64,000 bases of DNA from Sphingobacteriales bacterium (GCA_015655115.1 JAATFQ010000209.1:1-64000), one strand, 5' to 3'; shown: positions 35,922 to 45,642, counted from the stretch's first letter. A program made the numbers and translations. The notes: generated by a model from the sequence alone, not told the origin.

Positions 35922-36644
35922 ATGTTCTCCATATTTAATAATAAACAAAATGGTCACGACCTGAAATGGTTGTCTGTAGATATGCATTCGCACTTGTTGC
36001 CGGGCATAAACCATGAGTCATTAGATTTAGAAGTAGCTGTAGATTACATCAAACAAATTAGTGAATTAGGTATCAGTAAGATTTACTGCACCAGTCCGAT
36101 ACTTGATAATAAAGATGAGCGATTTGCCGATAAACTTGCCCCGGCAAAAGAGCAGTTAGAAGCTGCTTTAGTGCAGGCAGGAGTGGAAATGAAGCTTGTA
36201 CAAAGTGCAAAATACCTGGTAGATGCAGATTTCAAGGTAACGAAAGACCTTATAACCCTTCCGGGAAATTGTGTGCTGCTCAAAATGTCATATGCAGAGG
36301 AAGCTCCAAATTTAAAAGAAGTTATACTTGAGCTTCAAAAAAATGGCTACAAAGTGGTTATCGTTAATCCTGAACGGTATTTATACTATCATAAGAGCTC
36401 TGCATCATACTATAAGCTACAAGAGCTGGGTGTATCTTTTCAGCTTAACCTGATGTCTGTAATGGGGCATTATGGCCCGGCTGTAAAAAAAATGGCCGAC
36501 CATTTACAGGCTATGTTGTTTTATGACCTGGCAGGTACTGAGGGCCATGATAAAAGGCATCTGGATATGCTGCTGATGAATATGCGCGAGGGCGATATGT
36601 TCAGTAAAACAAGAAGTTATTCTTTCAAAAACAAAGATTTATAA
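35922..36644 (+). CDS. CpsB/YwqE-like PHP-domain protein with altered metal site
   Basis: A 240-residue protein of the CpsB/CapC PHP-type tyrosine phosphatase family by length and motifs: DMHSHLLPGIN (His22, His24), GISKIYCTSPIL, PERYLYYH, FQLNLMSVMGHYG and a terminal AGTEGHDKRHL. Several residues expected at the trinuclear metal centre differ: Asp to Asn at position 30, the His of the family's TPH motif is replaced by Pro, the His before PERY is Asn149, and the usual Glu in LIEF-type strands is missing. Active members dephosphorylate the Wzc-type tyrosine kinase that controls capsule export. I infer weak or no phosphatase activity here, perhaps a binding role. There is no capsule gene next to it. 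Confidence 0.75.
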   Translation: MFSIFNNKQNGHDLKWLSVDMHSHLLPGINHESLDLEVAVDYIKQISELGISKIYCTSPILDNKDERFADKLAPAKEQLEAALVQAGVEMKLVQSAKYLVDADFKVTKDLITLPGNCVLLKMSYAEEAPNLKEVILELQKNGYKVVIVNPERYLYYHKSSASYYKLQELGVSFQLNLMSVMGHYGPAVKKMADHLQAMLFYDLAGTEGHDKRHLDMLLMNMREGDMFSKTRSYSFKNKDL

Positions 36645-36767
36645 CCTATGCCATCTGTCCTGATGATGCGCTTTACATAGCATTAAAGCCGATTTCATTT
36701 AACTGAAACATTTCGCTGTACAGACTGTTCGTCTTTTCATAATATTGACCTATTTAAAACATCAATT

Positions 36768-37925
36768 ATGAAAGCAGCAGTATTTCACAAACCTGGCGAC
36801 ATTAGTTACACTACTGTGGCCGACCCTCGTATCGAACTCGCCACAGATGTTATCCTGAGAGTTACCTCCACAGCTATCTGCGGATCCGATCTCCACATCC
36901 TGAGCGGTGCAGTGCCTCAGACAACTGACATGGTAATGGGCCACGAGTTTATGGGCATTGTAGAGGAAGTCGGTGCAGAGGTTAAAAACCTGAAAAAAGG
37001 AGACCGGGTAATTGTTCCATTTCCAATTGCCTGCGGATCCTGTTTCTTCTGTAATCACGGAGCTTCGCCAAGCTGCGAGAACTCCAATTACAAACACTAC
37101 GGCCCGAATGGTGATATGATGGACCAGAAAGGAGCAGCATTGTTCGGCTATACAGATCTGTATGGAGGTTACTCCGGCGGACAGGCTGAATATGTCCGCG
37201 TTCCCTATGCTGACGTAAGTCCGAGGATTATACCAGATAACATTACCGACGAACAAGCTTTGTTTTTGACCGACATCTTTCCTACAGGCTGGTCTGGTGT
37301 AGACTGGGCGCAACTTAAAGGAGGTGAAGTCGTAGCGATTTTTGGTTCCGGCCCCGTCGGCCTCATGGCACAAAAGGCTGCATGGCTGCATGGTGCAAGC
37401 CGCGTAATTGCTATCGACCCCTTAGATTACCGTCTGGAAAAAGCAAAAGCAGTTAATAATGTAGATACACTAAACCCACATAAAGTAGACGTAGTAGAGG
37501 CTATCCGTGAGATGACTGCCGGTCGTGGTGCGGATGTGTGCATCGATGCTGTCGGTTTTGAACCGGAGCGCAGCCTGGTTGATAAGTTAAAAGCAACGAT
37601 AAACTTTGAAAAGGGCAGTATGAAAGTACTGGATATGTGTTTTGAAGCTGTAAGAAGAAGCGGAACAGTTTCTATTCTGGGGGTATACGGCAGTCCTTAT
37701 GATAACTTCCCGTTATTCAGAATCTTCGACAAGGGGCTGACCATCAAGCAGGGGCAGGCGCCTGTGCTCAATCATATCGATAAGCTGATTGAATTGGTAA
37801 AAGAGGAAAAAGTGGTACTTGATGACATCATTACGCATACTATGCCGCTAAGCGAAGTTTCACATGCGTACAAGATTTTTGATGAGAAGAAAGACGACTG
37901 TGTTAAGGTGGTGTTGAAACCTTAG
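36768..37925 (+). CDS. Zinc-dependent alcohol dehydrogenase (formaldehyde dehydrogenase-like)
   Basis: A 385-residue medium-chain dehydrogenase. Catalytic zinc ligands Cys38 (ICGSDLH) and His59-Glu60 (GHEFMG); structural zinc Cys89, Cys92, Cys95 and Cys103; NAD-binding GSGPVGL in the Rossmann half. The insert between the zinc site and DYGG region (GYTDLYGGYSGGQAEYVRVP) and the overall length match the glutathione-independent formaldehyde dehydrogenase-like subgroup that oxidises alcohols or aldehydes with NAD. The gene is followed by a PA2169-type protein 72 bases downstream on the same strand, suggesting a stress-related unit. Substrate not deducible. Confidence 0.9.
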   Translation: MKAAVFHKPGDISYTTVADPRIELATDVILRVTSTAICGSDLHILSGAVPQTTDMVMGHEFMGIVEEVGAEVKNLKKGDRVIVPFPIACGSCFFCNHGASPSCENSNYKHYGPNGDMMDQKGAALFGYTDLYGGYSGGQAEYVRVPYADVSPRIIPDNITDEQALFLTDIFPTGWSGVDWAQLKGGEVVAIFGSGPVGLMAQKAAWLHGASRVIAIDPLDYRLEKAKAVNNVDTLNPHKVDVVEAIREMTAGRGADVCIDAVGFEPERSLVDKLKATINFEKGSMKVLDMCFEAVRRSGTVSILGVYGSPYDNFPLFRIFDKGLTIKQGQAPVLNHIDKLIELVKEEKVVLDDIITHTMPLSEVSHAYKIFDEKKDDCVKVVLKP

Positions 37926-37997
37926 CCATCAACTGAATATAAATAATCGAAACTTAACGCCTCTGAGGGCGTTATAGGAGAAATATAAAATCGAGCT

Positions 37998-38462
37998 ATG
38001 GAAAACAACAATGAAATAATCGGCGACTTAAAAGGGCTGGTTAACATACTGAATGACGGAAAAGAAGGATATGAATCTGCAAGTGAGACTACAGATAGTG
38101 TCGAATTGAAAAGCGTATTTTTGAGTTATGTTGCCCAGCGGGCTGCATTCACAGAAGAGCTTAAGGCACATTTGCTGCTTCACGGCGGAAAATCTGAAAA
38201 TGAAGATGGTGGTGTACTGGGTGCCTTGCACCGTACCTGGATCGACATTAAACAGGCTTTTACCAGCAAAGAAGATGCTGCAATACTGGGTGCAATTGAA
38301 ACAGGAGAAAAAGCTGCTATAGAGAAATATGATGCATTGTTAGCACATCCTGATACACATGCAGATCACATTGAATTGTTGCAAAGACAAAGGACTGGTA
38401 TCCGTGAGGCGTTGAGTGAAATTGAAACTTATCACAACCGACTGGAAAATATTAATCAGTAA
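37998..38462 (+). CDS. PA2169-family four-helix-bundle protein
   Basis: A 154-residue helical protein of the PA2169/DUF2383 group. Helix 1 reads IIGDLKGLVNILNDGKEGYESA, helix 2 LKSVFLSYVAQRAAFTEELKAHL, then GALHRTWIDIKQAFTSKED and a final helix with LLQRQRTGIREALSEIETYHNRL. The pattern is that of ferritin-like bundles with acidic residues spaced along each helix. Members are small cytoplasmic proteins linked to stress; biochemical role unproven. A terminator follows 13 bases after the stop. Confidence 0.85.
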   Translation: MENNNEIIGDLKGLVNILNDGKEGYESASETTDSVELKSVFLSYVAQRAAFTEELKAHLLLHGGKSENEDGGVLGALHRTWIDIKQAFTSKEDAAILGAIETGEKAAIEKYDALLAHPDTHADHIELLQRQRTGIREALSEIETYHNRLENINQ

Positions 38463-38475
38463 TTATCTTGTAAAG

Positions 38476-38517
38476 CACCAGGCAGCCAGCGTAAATCTTT
38501 GGTTTACCTGGTGTTTT
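38476..38517 (+). terminator. Terminator after the PA2169-type gene
   Basis: Stem CACCAGG/CCTGGTG with an additional inner TAAA/TTTA pairing, followed by TTTT. It lies between convergent genes. Confidence 0.7.
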
Positions 38518-38539
38518 AACTGTTCTGATTCCTTGTTAT

Positions 38540-40045
38540 TTAATTGTCCTGATTGCTTTTTATAGGCATGTTAAAATAGAAAGTCGATCCTTTCCCTTCT
38601 TCACTTTCTACATGTATTTCACTTTGATGGTAACGCAGGATCTCCGTTATCAGGTATAGTCCAATTCCGAAACCGGATATAGCCTTAATCTGTTCATTAT
38701 TTACCCGGTAAAACCGTTCAAACAGTCTCTTCTGGTGGGCAGGACTAATTCCTACTCCCTGATCACTTACATAGATCTTCACTGATCCGTTAGCCTTTTG
38801 GCAGCCCATTACGATAGTACCGCCATTGGGCGAATATTTGATCGCATTGCTCAGCAAGTTCGTCAGTACCTGCCCGATCTTATTCCGGTCGCCATGCAGC
38901 ACAATATCCTCACAATCTAATAATTTCACCGTATGCAAGGTCGACAAAAATTGGGCGTCGCCTGCAATCTCTTCAATCAGCGGGTGCAGTTCAAAGTCCT
39001 CCTTGTTCATTTGGATCTTTCCATCTTCAATTTTTGCAAGGCTCAGGAAATCATGGATCATAGCAGCCATTTTCCTGGTTTGCAGTTCGGCTCTTGTCAG
39101 TGCACCGATCTCAAACGAATTGTTCTCTTTACTGAGCTTGCGCAGTACCATCTGCAGATAGGCAGTAATTGAAGTGAGAGGAGTTTTAAGCTCATGGCTT
39201 ACCATAGCCACGAAATCATTCTTGCGATTTTCTTCCTGCTTTTTCTCAGTAATGTCGCGCGCGATCTTACTGAGGCCGATGATATTTCCGCGTACATCCT
39301 TCACCGGAGATATGGTCAATGACACATCCAGCTGGGAGCCGTCTTTTCTCATTCTCTTCGTTTCAAAATGTTCTACACGTTCACCATTTCTGAGGCGTGA
39401 CAGGATTTTTGGTTCCTCTTCAAGACGATCATCGGGTATTAATTTCAGGATAGACTGGCCGATCATTTCATCAGCTTTATATCCGAAAGTCCTTTCTGCC
39501 GAGTGGTTCCAGCTGGTGATTATCCCATTTAGTGTCTTGCTGATAATGGCATCGTCGGTAGATTCGATTATTGCCGACAGCCTGGCGCTTTGCTCTTCTG
39601 CCCTTTTTATTCCTGCCAGATTCGTCGCATAAATAATATCAGTAATGTCGACTGTCGAGCATCGGGTATGTACAAATTTACCATTTTCACGGAACACGTT
39701 AGACGTAATCAGTACCTGTTTTATCAAGCCATCTTTACACTTCAGGCGTGCAGGATAATTTTGCAAAACCTCATCGTTCGTCAATTTGGTCAATATATCA
39801 TTGATAGTATGTTCGTCTTCATGGAAGTTGCGGATATGAAAGCCTATATATTCTTCTTTAGCATAGCCAAGCAGGCTGAGTTCAGCTTGATTTGCCCATA
39901 TGATAATGCCTTCTGCATCTACCCAATGGAGTGGCATGGCAGTGTTTTCAACAAAGTCCTTAACATTTGTTGCTTCGCCCACTAATTCCTTTATCCTGTT
40001 TTCATACCAGGTAAGCTTAGTTTGGAGCTCATTTAATTCGTCCAT
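38540..40045 (-). CDS. PAS-domain sensor histidine kinase
   Basis: About 501 residues from ATG 40043-40045 (MDELNELQTKLTWYENRIKE); ATG 40075 is possible, while the frame further upstream (to 40237) reads as non-coding. Two PAS domains: VKDFVENTAMPLHWVDAEGI ... IIWANQAELSLLGY, and AIIESTDDAIISKTLNGI ... SWNHSAERTFGYKADEMIGQ with PAC end. HisKA H-box SHELKTPLTSITAYLQMVL and HATPase_c with N-box VLTNLLSNAIKYS, G1 SDQGVGISP, G2 GFGIGLYLITEI. No membrane segment, so cytoplasmic. It closely resembles the kinase at 48166 in its H-box and ATPase region. No response regulator is adjacent. Confidence 0.92.
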   Translation of the reverse strand: MDELNELQTKLTWYENRIKELVGEATNVKDFVENTAMPLHWVDAEGIIIWANQAELSLLGYAKEEYIGFHIRNFHEDEHTINDILTKLTNDEVLQNYPARLKCKDGLIKQVLITSNVFRENGKFVHTRCSTVDITDIIYATNLAGIKRAEEQSARLSAIIESTDDAIISKTLNGIITSWNHSAERTFGYKADEMIGQSILKLIPDDRLEEEPKILSRLRNGERVEHFETKRMRKDGSQLDVSLTISPVKDVRGNIIGLSKIARDITEKKQEENRKNDFVAMVSHELKTPLTSITAYLQMVLRKLSKENNSFEIGALTRAELQTRKMAAMIHDFLSLAKIEDGKIQMNKEDFELHPLIEEIAGDAQFLSTLHTVKLLDCEDIVLHGDRNKIGQVLTNLLSNAIKYSPNGGTIVMGCQKANGSVKIYVSDQGVGISPAHQKRLFERFYRVNNEQIKAISGFGIGLYLITEILRYHQSEIHVESEEGKGSTFYFNMPIKSNQDN

Positions 40046-40303
40046 AGTGTTTAGCGTATAGCCGCCGCTACTCATTAAATAAGAGGGAGAAAGATACAAC
40101 AAATCTAACAAAAAAGCTGGCCATGGTGGTGTGGTACACAGAAACCGACTTAACTTTTTCAAATAAAAGAGACGAGCTCCCTTATCACGGCAGAATTTAT
40201 TTATTTTTTTCATTTTCCACCTTCGGTAAAATACCACTTGCGCTACTCATATAGAAATGCAGAGTAAAAAATCCACAACAATCAAACAACCGAATTAAGA
40301 ATA

Positions 40304-42754
40304 ATGCGAATCAATAAGAGATTGCTCACGGGCATACTTTGTATGTTTGTTTTCTATGCAAAGGCACAGGTGGCCGTAACAGGCCAGTTAAGTGGCCATG
40401 TTTATGATGAAAATAATAGTCCCCTTGTCGCTATAACCGTACGCCTGCTGCCACTCCATACAGGGAAGGCAACCGATGAAAAAGGATCTTTCTTGTTTAA
40501 TGATTTAAAGCCAGGTTCCTATGTTCTTGAGGTAAATGCTTTGGGTTATCAGAAAGTGGTCCGTAAAATCAATATCAGCGCCGGGGCCCTTACAGAAGAG
40601 AATATAAGAGTGAAAGAGGACATCCGTAACATGCAGGATGTATCTATTCTGGGTTACAGCAAGACAAAAGAGACAAGTAAGCAGGCATATAATGTAGTAT
40701 CCATTGATGCCAAACCTTTACATAATACCACAATGGATTTAGGCCAGGTATTAAACCGCGTATCAGGAGCGAAAGTCCGGGAGTCTGGCGGAGTAGGATC
40801 TGATATGCGATTTAGCCTGAATGGTTTTACAGGTCGCCAGGTTAAGTTTTTCCTTGATGGTATACCTATAGATAATTTCGGATCTTCATTTCAGCTGAAT
40901 ACCATTCCTGTAAATTTTGCGGATAGGATTGAAGTTTATAAGGGCGTAGTACCAGTGTGGCTTGGTGGAGATGCCTTAGGCGGAGCAGTGAATATCATTT
41001 CTAATACCCGGCCGCGTACCTATCTGGATGCTTCGTATTCTTTCGGGTCTTTTAATACACATAAATCTGCTGTGAATGCCGGATATACCGCCAAGTCGGG
41101 TTTTACGACTCAGTTGAGTGCTTTTCAGAATTATTCTGACAATAATTACTGGGTAAATGCTGACGTTGTAGATCAGGAAACCGGACTTAACAATCCGCGC
41201 AGGGTGAGACGTTTCCATGATGCTTATCATAATGAAACCCTTGTTGCTAACTTAGGAGTAACGGGGAAAAAATATGCCGATCAGTTGTTGTTTGGGATAA
41301 CCCTTGCGGAGAATAAGGCCGACATCCAGACAGGAAACCGGATGTATGATGTGTACGGAGCGCGCTGGCGGTCGGGAAATATTCTACAGCCATCGGTTAA
41401 GTATTTAAAAAAAGATTTCCTGCTGAAAGGGATGGACATTAAGATCAACGGAAATTTCAATTTCGGTAAAGAAAGATCGGTTGACACCGCTAACAGAAGG
41501 TATACCTGGGACGGCTCTTTTGTCTATAAGGATCCTGCGAATCCTGGTAAAGCCGGAGGAGAGCGCACTCTGATGGATTACCGGTTTAAAAATAATAACG
41601 GAATTGTGAATGCCGGGGTAAGTTACCAGATCAATGCACAGCATTCGCTCTCTCTTAATGAAATGTACACCACCTTTAACCGTAAAGGACATGATAGCTT
41701 CGACCCGGATAATATATATGACCAGCAACCCAGAATTACACGTAAGAATATTTTAGGCTTAGGTTACCGGTATGATATCAATGACAAGTTTAATGCTACA
41801 GCCTTTCTAAAGCAATATAACCAGCACGTCATCAGTAATAACGTTGTAGCCACTTATCATGCAGATCAGCAAGCGTATACCTATGATATAACCAATAGAA
41901 AAGGCGATTATTCAAAGTCAGGATATGGTGTGGCCGGAACGTATTTTTTACTGAAAAACCTGCAGTTAAAAGCATCATATGAGCGCGCTTATCGTTTACC
42001 GGAGAATAATGAGCTATTCGGTGATGAAGTAAATGAAGCCAGCAACCCAGATTTGAAGCCCGAAAATAGTCATAACCTAAATGTCGGTGCCACTTACAAT
42101 TTCAATTTAGGTAAGATTCATTATTTAGATATTTCTGCCAATTATATTTTTAGAGATGCAAATGATTATATCCGTAGTCTTTTAACACCCGGGGCAAATA
42201 CCAATAGCAATGGAGAATATATTCTCATGAATATCAATGAGGCAAAAGTAACCAACAGAGGGATCGATGCAGAGATACGTTATTCGTACAAACAGCGGTT
42301 TTCTTTGGCTACCAATATAACCTACCAGGATCTTCGGAATGGGACTCAGTTTGAAACCCTGCAAAACGGACAGCAATCAGCAATTGAAAGTGTATTGTAC
42401 CGTGACCGGATTCCGAATGTGCCCTATTTATTTGGCAACGCCAATGGCACCCTTTATTTCGACCATGTGCTGCGTGCAGAAAACCGGCTTTCAGTCAGTT
42501 ACAATGTGAGCTATACAAATCAATTCTATCTTTTTTGGCCAAGTCAGGGTCAGAAAGATGGAAAGTTAGTGATTCCCACGCAATGGGCACACGATGCCAG
42601 TTTATTGTATAGCATTTCCGGAGGCAAGTATAATGTTGCTTTTGAATGCCTTAATCTTACCGATGCTACACTTTTTGATAGCTATATGCTGCAAAAGCCC
42701 AGTCGTTCTTTCAATGTTAAGCTCCGCTATTTCTTTTCGAAAGACAGAAATTAG
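40304..42754 (+). CDS. TonB-dependent receptor, probably for iron-siderophores
   Basis: An 816-residue outer-membrane receptor. Signal peptide (about 1-22), carboxypeptidase-regulatory-like domain (about 28-105), plug (about 115-235: QDVSILGYSKTKE, LGQVLNRVSGAKVRESGGVG, DRIEVYKGVVPVWLGGDALG), barrel ending SFNVKLRYFFSKDRN. It lies 132 bases before a DUF4374 lipoprotein gene on the same strand. TonB receptor plus DUF4374 pairs are associated with siderophore-iron uptake in Bacteroides (XusA/XusB, as I recall), so I infer iron-chelate import. The inner-membrane PepSY partner seen in some such loci is absent here. Confidence 0.9.
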   Translation: MRINKRLLTGILCMFVFYAKAQVAVTGQLSGHVYDENNSPLVAITVRLLPLHTGKATDEKGSFLFNDLKPGSYVLEVNALGYQKVVRKINISAGALTEENIRVKEDIRNMQDVSILGYSKTKETSKQAYNVVSIDAKPLHNTTMDLGQVLNRVSGAKVRESGGVGSDMRFSLNGFTGRQVKFFLDGIPIDNFGSSFQLNTIPVNFADRIEVYKGVVPVWLGGDALGGAVNIISNTRPRTYLDASYSFGSFNTHKSAVNAGYTAKSGFTTQLSAFQNYSDNNYWVNADVVDQETGLNNPRRVRRFHDAYHNETLVANLGVTGKKYADQLLFGITLAENKADIQTGNRMYDVYGARWRSGNILQPSVKYLKKDFLLKGMDIKINGNFNFGKERSVDTANRRYTWDGSFVYKDPANPGKAGGERTLMDYRFKNNNGIVNAGVSYQINAQHSLSLNEMYTTFNRKGHDSFDPDNIYDQQPRITRKNILGLGYRYDINDKFNATAFLKQYNQHVISNNVVATYHADQQAYTYDITNRKGDYSKSGYGVAGTYFLLKNLQLKASYERAYRLPENNELFGDEVNEASNPDLKPENSHNLNVGATYNFNLGKIHYLDISANYIFRDANDYIRSLLTPGANTNSNGEYILMNINEAKVTNRGIDAEIRYSYKQRFSLATNITYQDLRNGTQFETLQNGQQSAIESVLYRDRIPNVPYLFGNANGTLYFDHVLRAENRLSVSYNVSYTNQFYLFWPSQGQKDGKLVIPTQWAHDASLLYSISGGKYNVAFECLNLTDATLFDSYMLQKPSRSFNVKLRYFFSKDRN

Positions 42755-42784
42755 ATCCTTGAAAACTTTAGAAATAAATGGAAG

Positions 42785-42862
42785 CGATCAATAAATAAAA
42801 CGCAATAAATAAAATCTATAAAGAAAGAAGAATCTATAAACAGAATCGATCAATAAATAAAA
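42785..42862 (+). repeat. Imperfect AT-rich direct repeats before the DUF4374 gene
   Basis: CGATCAATAAATAAAA occurs at 42785-42800 and again at 42847-42862, with a partial copy (CAATAAATAAAATCTATAAA) at 42803-42822. ATCTATAAA also repeats. The array fills the gap between the receptor and DUF4374 genes. It may have grown by slippage and could affect the distance-dependent expression of the second gene. Confidence 0.6.
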
Positions 42863-42886
42863 TAAACAATCAATAATCATTATAAC

Positions 42887-44143
42887 ATGAAAACAACTTT
42901 TAAAATATTACTGTCAGGTGCTCTATTTTCTATGCTGCTACTCAATGGATGCAGTAAATCTGATGATCCGGCAACGCCTGACACCACTGAAGATACCGAT
43001 AGCTTAAAAAACTCGAAGTATGTATTTGTTTACAGCGGTGCTGCTTCTGGTGTAGCTGGTACTTATATCATCACAGCCGATGATGTAAGCCAGGGCACAG
43101 TTTCATCCACTAACAATGGCGTGGAAACCGACGCCTATTCTTTTATCGTTCAGAATAATAAAGTATTTGCGCAGGCATATACCGATCAGGGACCTGTTAC
43201 ACCTTTCGGCATGTATGCTGATGGTAAAATGGGAATTGCCGGTAGAGTTGTAACCACCTTCCGTACTGGAGTATATGGCACTATGAACAACGACACCTGG
43301 ATTGGTGGAGGCGACCCGCGACGTGATGGAGTAGGTACACTATTCCGTTTTGATGCCGTTAATCTATTAGTAGCAGGCAGGAGCACAACCGATATGAAAG
43401 CAATAACGCAGACAGGTGCTAATGCCGTGTGGACAGGTTTATTCCAGGTAGATAATAAAATTTATATGCCTTATTTTAAATATTTTCCACCAGTATCAGC
43501 AACCGCTCCCTTTACTCAGGGCCGTTATGGTAGTCTGGATAGTACCTGGGTTGCGGTATTCAGTTATCCCGAACTGAAATATGAAAAGACCATTTCTGAT
43601 GATCGCACAGGTTATGTAGGAAACTGGTTTAGTATGCAGGGCTTAAAGCAAATCGAAAATGGAGATGTATATACTTGGTCTACAGCACCAGAAATAAATG
43701 GGATAAAATCTAATAAGCCTTCCGGAATCGTCCGCATTAAAAAAGGCACAGAAGTGTTTGACAAATCATACTTCTTTAATATGGAAGAAGTGGCCAAAGT
43801 GAAAATTGCGCGTGGTGCTTATATTGCGAATGGTAAATTTCTGATGGCTTTATATGCCGGAGTAACCACGGGTGATATTTCTGGCGGAAGGGTTAAAATG
43901 GCTATTGTTGACGTAAACAATAAAACCGTTAATTATATAGATGGTATTCCTGAACATAACCAGCCTACTTTTAAATTAAATACTTATTATGAAGGCGATG
44001 GGAAGACAATTGATTATGTATTTAAAGATGACAGCGGGCAGTTTTATGTTTATGTGATCAACGCAGAAACAGCTACAGCTAAAAAAGGGTTGCACCTTGA
44101 GGGGGCAACTGACATTACTTCAATCTCGAAACTGAAATATTAG
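42887..44143 (+). CDS. DUF4374 surface lipoprotein (XusB-like)
   Basis: A 418-residue lipoprotein: signal peptide with lipobox LLNGC (Cys22), then a DUF4374 domain predicted as a beta-propeller (segments such as YVFVYSGAASGVAGTYIITA, DTWIGGGDPRRDGVGTLFRF, VFSYPELKYEKTISDDRTGY, GDISGGRVKMAIVDVNNKTV). Such proteins capture iron-siderophore complexes at the cell surface and pass them to the partner TonB receptor, which is the gene upstream here. A Ser/Asp/Thr-rich linker follows the lipid anchor (KSDDPATPDTTEDTDS), as is usual for surface lipoproteins. Strong terminator directly downstream. Confidence 0.88.
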   Translation: MKTTFKILLSGALFSMLLLNGCSKSDDPATPDTTEDTDSLKNSKYVFVYSGAASGVAGTYIITADDVSQGTVSSTNNGVETDAYSFIVQNNKVFAQAYTDQGPVTPFGMYADGKMGIAGRVVTTFRTGVYGTMNNDTWIGGGDPRRDGVGTLFRFDAVNLLVAGRSTTDMKAITQTGANAVWTGLFQVDNKIYMPYFKYFPPVSATAPFTQGRYGSLDSTWVAVFSYPELKYEKTISDDRTGYVGNWFSMQGLKQIENGDVYTWSTAPEINGIKSNKPSGIVRIKKGTEVFDKSYFFNMEEVAKVKIARGAYIANGKFLMALYAGVTTGDISGGRVKMAIVDVNNKTVNYIDGIPEHNQPTFKLNTYYEGDGKTIDYVFKDDSGQFYVYVINAETATAKKGLHLEGATDITSISKLKY

Positions 44144-44154
44144 TCATTTCTGAT

Positions 44155-44186
44155 GAGGCACCAGCATCTAGATGGTGCCTCTTTTA
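44155..44186 (+). terminator. Rho-independent terminator
   Basis: Nine-base perfect arms GAGGCACCA/TGGTGCCTC, nine-base loop, then TTTT. It closes the receptor/DUF4374 operon 12 bases after the stop codon. Confidence 0.9.
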
Positions 44187-44368
44187 TATCCTATCCTGCC
44201 CATCTGATCTTGCCATAAAGTTATCTGCTTTCTGGTGTCGGCCCCTTTCGTATTTATCCTGTACTATTTGAGCTTTCCTTTGTTAGTTTTGAAACAGATC
44301 TGCTTTGACGTTTCTGCGGCTTCCCGTAAAAAGGTGCCAAAGGGAAATTATTTGGCGTAAAGATGGCA

Positions 44369-44611
44369 TTATTCCCCTTCAAGGAGCTGAGCAGTTTTAA
44401 CGCCGACATGTTTTGCTATCAGGCTTAACATTGTAATATTTGTATCTACTTCGCCGCGCTCATAGGAGCCAATTTGATTTGTTGCAATGCCGGAGATATA
44501 CGAAAGTTCTGCAATAGTTAATCCTTTTAGTTTGCGATACTTGCGTACATTCTCGCCAACGATCTTTATAAGTTCGTCATTACGTCTGTACCTGCTTTCT
44601 TTCTTACCCAT
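44369..44611 (-). CDS. Small XRE-family HTH regulator
   Basis: An 80-residue protein that is almost entirely a Cro/C1-type HTH: VGENVRKYRKLKGLTIAELSYISGIATNQIGSYERGEVDTNITMLS spans about residues 18-64 in the classical order (helix 2 TIAELSYISG, turn, helix 3 TNQIGSYERGE). A basic N-terminus (KKESRYRR) may add DNA contacts. It is divergent from the next gene with about 100 bases between, so it may regulate that gene and itself. Regulators like this often mark small mobile or accessory loci. Confidence 0.9.
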   Translation of the reverse strand: MGKKESRYRRNDELIKIVGENVRKYRKLKGLTIAELSYISGIATNQIGSYERGEVDTNITMLSLIAKHVGVKTAQLLEGE

Positions 44612-44712
44612 TAGAGGATACTAAAGAAGATAATAATTATGCGATTAAAAAGTAGTCCAGACGGGTATTTTTTAATATATTTATTATTTTTATTCCCATA
44701 ACGGTAAAAACA

Positions 44713-45063
44713 ATGGAACAATTAGAAGTTTTTAAGGAAGAGGTAAAAAGAGTCAGGGTTGTTGGTGCGCGTGTAATATTGATTAAGGCTGGGTATGATT
44801 GTAAGGACGCGGTATCTATGATGGACAAAACAATTTGCATGCTAATTTGGCTTATAGAACGCGAGATAATAAAAAATGATCTACAACTGGCAGATGGTAA
44901 TGAACTGATAAAGGTTTACCAGAGTGAATTTATACATGTAAATTCTGACGCGATACTATTTATTGAACGCTTTGCTTCAATCGCAAGAGCGCAGGAAATG
45001 GTAGGTATAATGAATGATTATATTGAATCTTTAGTAAAGAGGGAAGCTCAGGATAAACCCTGA
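44713..45063 (+). CDS. Hypothetical helical protein
   Basis: A 116-residue, mostly helical protein without a recognised domain. A first helix (EQLEVFKEEVKRVRVVGARV), a central hydrophobic helix (MDKTICMLIWLIEREII) and a C-terminal helix (ARAQEMVGIMNDYIESLVKR) alternate with charged linkers; no signal peptide. It is divergent from the XRE regulator gene and may be its target. Composition and a clean ATG support a real gene. Confidence 0.55.
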   Translation: MEQLEVFKEEVKRVRVVGARVILIKAGYDCKDAVSMMDKTICMLIWLIEREIIKNDLQLADGNELIKVYQSEFIHVNSDAILFIERFASIARAQEMVGIMNDYIESLVKREAQDKP

Positions 45064-45114
45064 TCAGAAACTGGGGATAACCTGAGCTTCATAATCCATT
45101 TCCTTATTTAGACA

Positions 45115-45642
45115 TTGATACCTTATATCCCGATGCTGGATATCAAATTGGATATGATGGCAACAATGATCCCGCCTCAACCCTTTACAGAGGTCACAGA
45201 AAATATGTTTCACTGGCATTTTAATACCAATGTACTGGGAGCGGTATTAACTAACCAGGAGGCCGTAAAATCATTTGCAGAGAAGGGGGGGGTGATCATC
45301 AATGTAGGGTCAGTTGTCATTCATAATGCAGCTGCCGGGGGGAGTATATACGCAGCATCGAAATCAGCTGTAGCATCTTTGACCAGTACGCTCTCAAGAG
45401 AATTGGGGCCTAAAAAAATCCGTGTGAACCTGGTTAACCCAGGGGCCACTGAAACAGAAGGTATTCATAACACAGGCATCGTTATGGGAACAGGTTTTGA
45501 AGAACAGATCAAAGCAACTTCATCCTTGGGCAGAATGGGGCAGCCGCAGGACATTGCATCCGTAATTACCTTTTTAGCTTCAGATGAAGCTTATTGGGTA
45601 ACAGGGGCGAGCATAGATGTTTCTGGTGGATTCCGCCATTAG
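45115..45642 (+). pseudogene. SDR oxidoreductase lacking its N-terminal half
   Basis: The frame (175 codons, beginning at a TTG) contains the second half of a short-chain dehydrogenase: FNTNVLGAVLTNQEAVKSF, the catalytic Ser in INVGSVVIHNAAAGG, the Tyr-x-x-x-Lys pair in YAASKSAVASLTSTLS, and the family end IASVITFLASDEAYWVTGAS. The N-terminal GxxxGxG cofactor-binding strand and the NAG motif are missing; the first 20 residues before this are unrelated text. Without NAD(P) binding the product should be inactive. Its 5' part appears to have been deleted. Confidence 0.85.
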
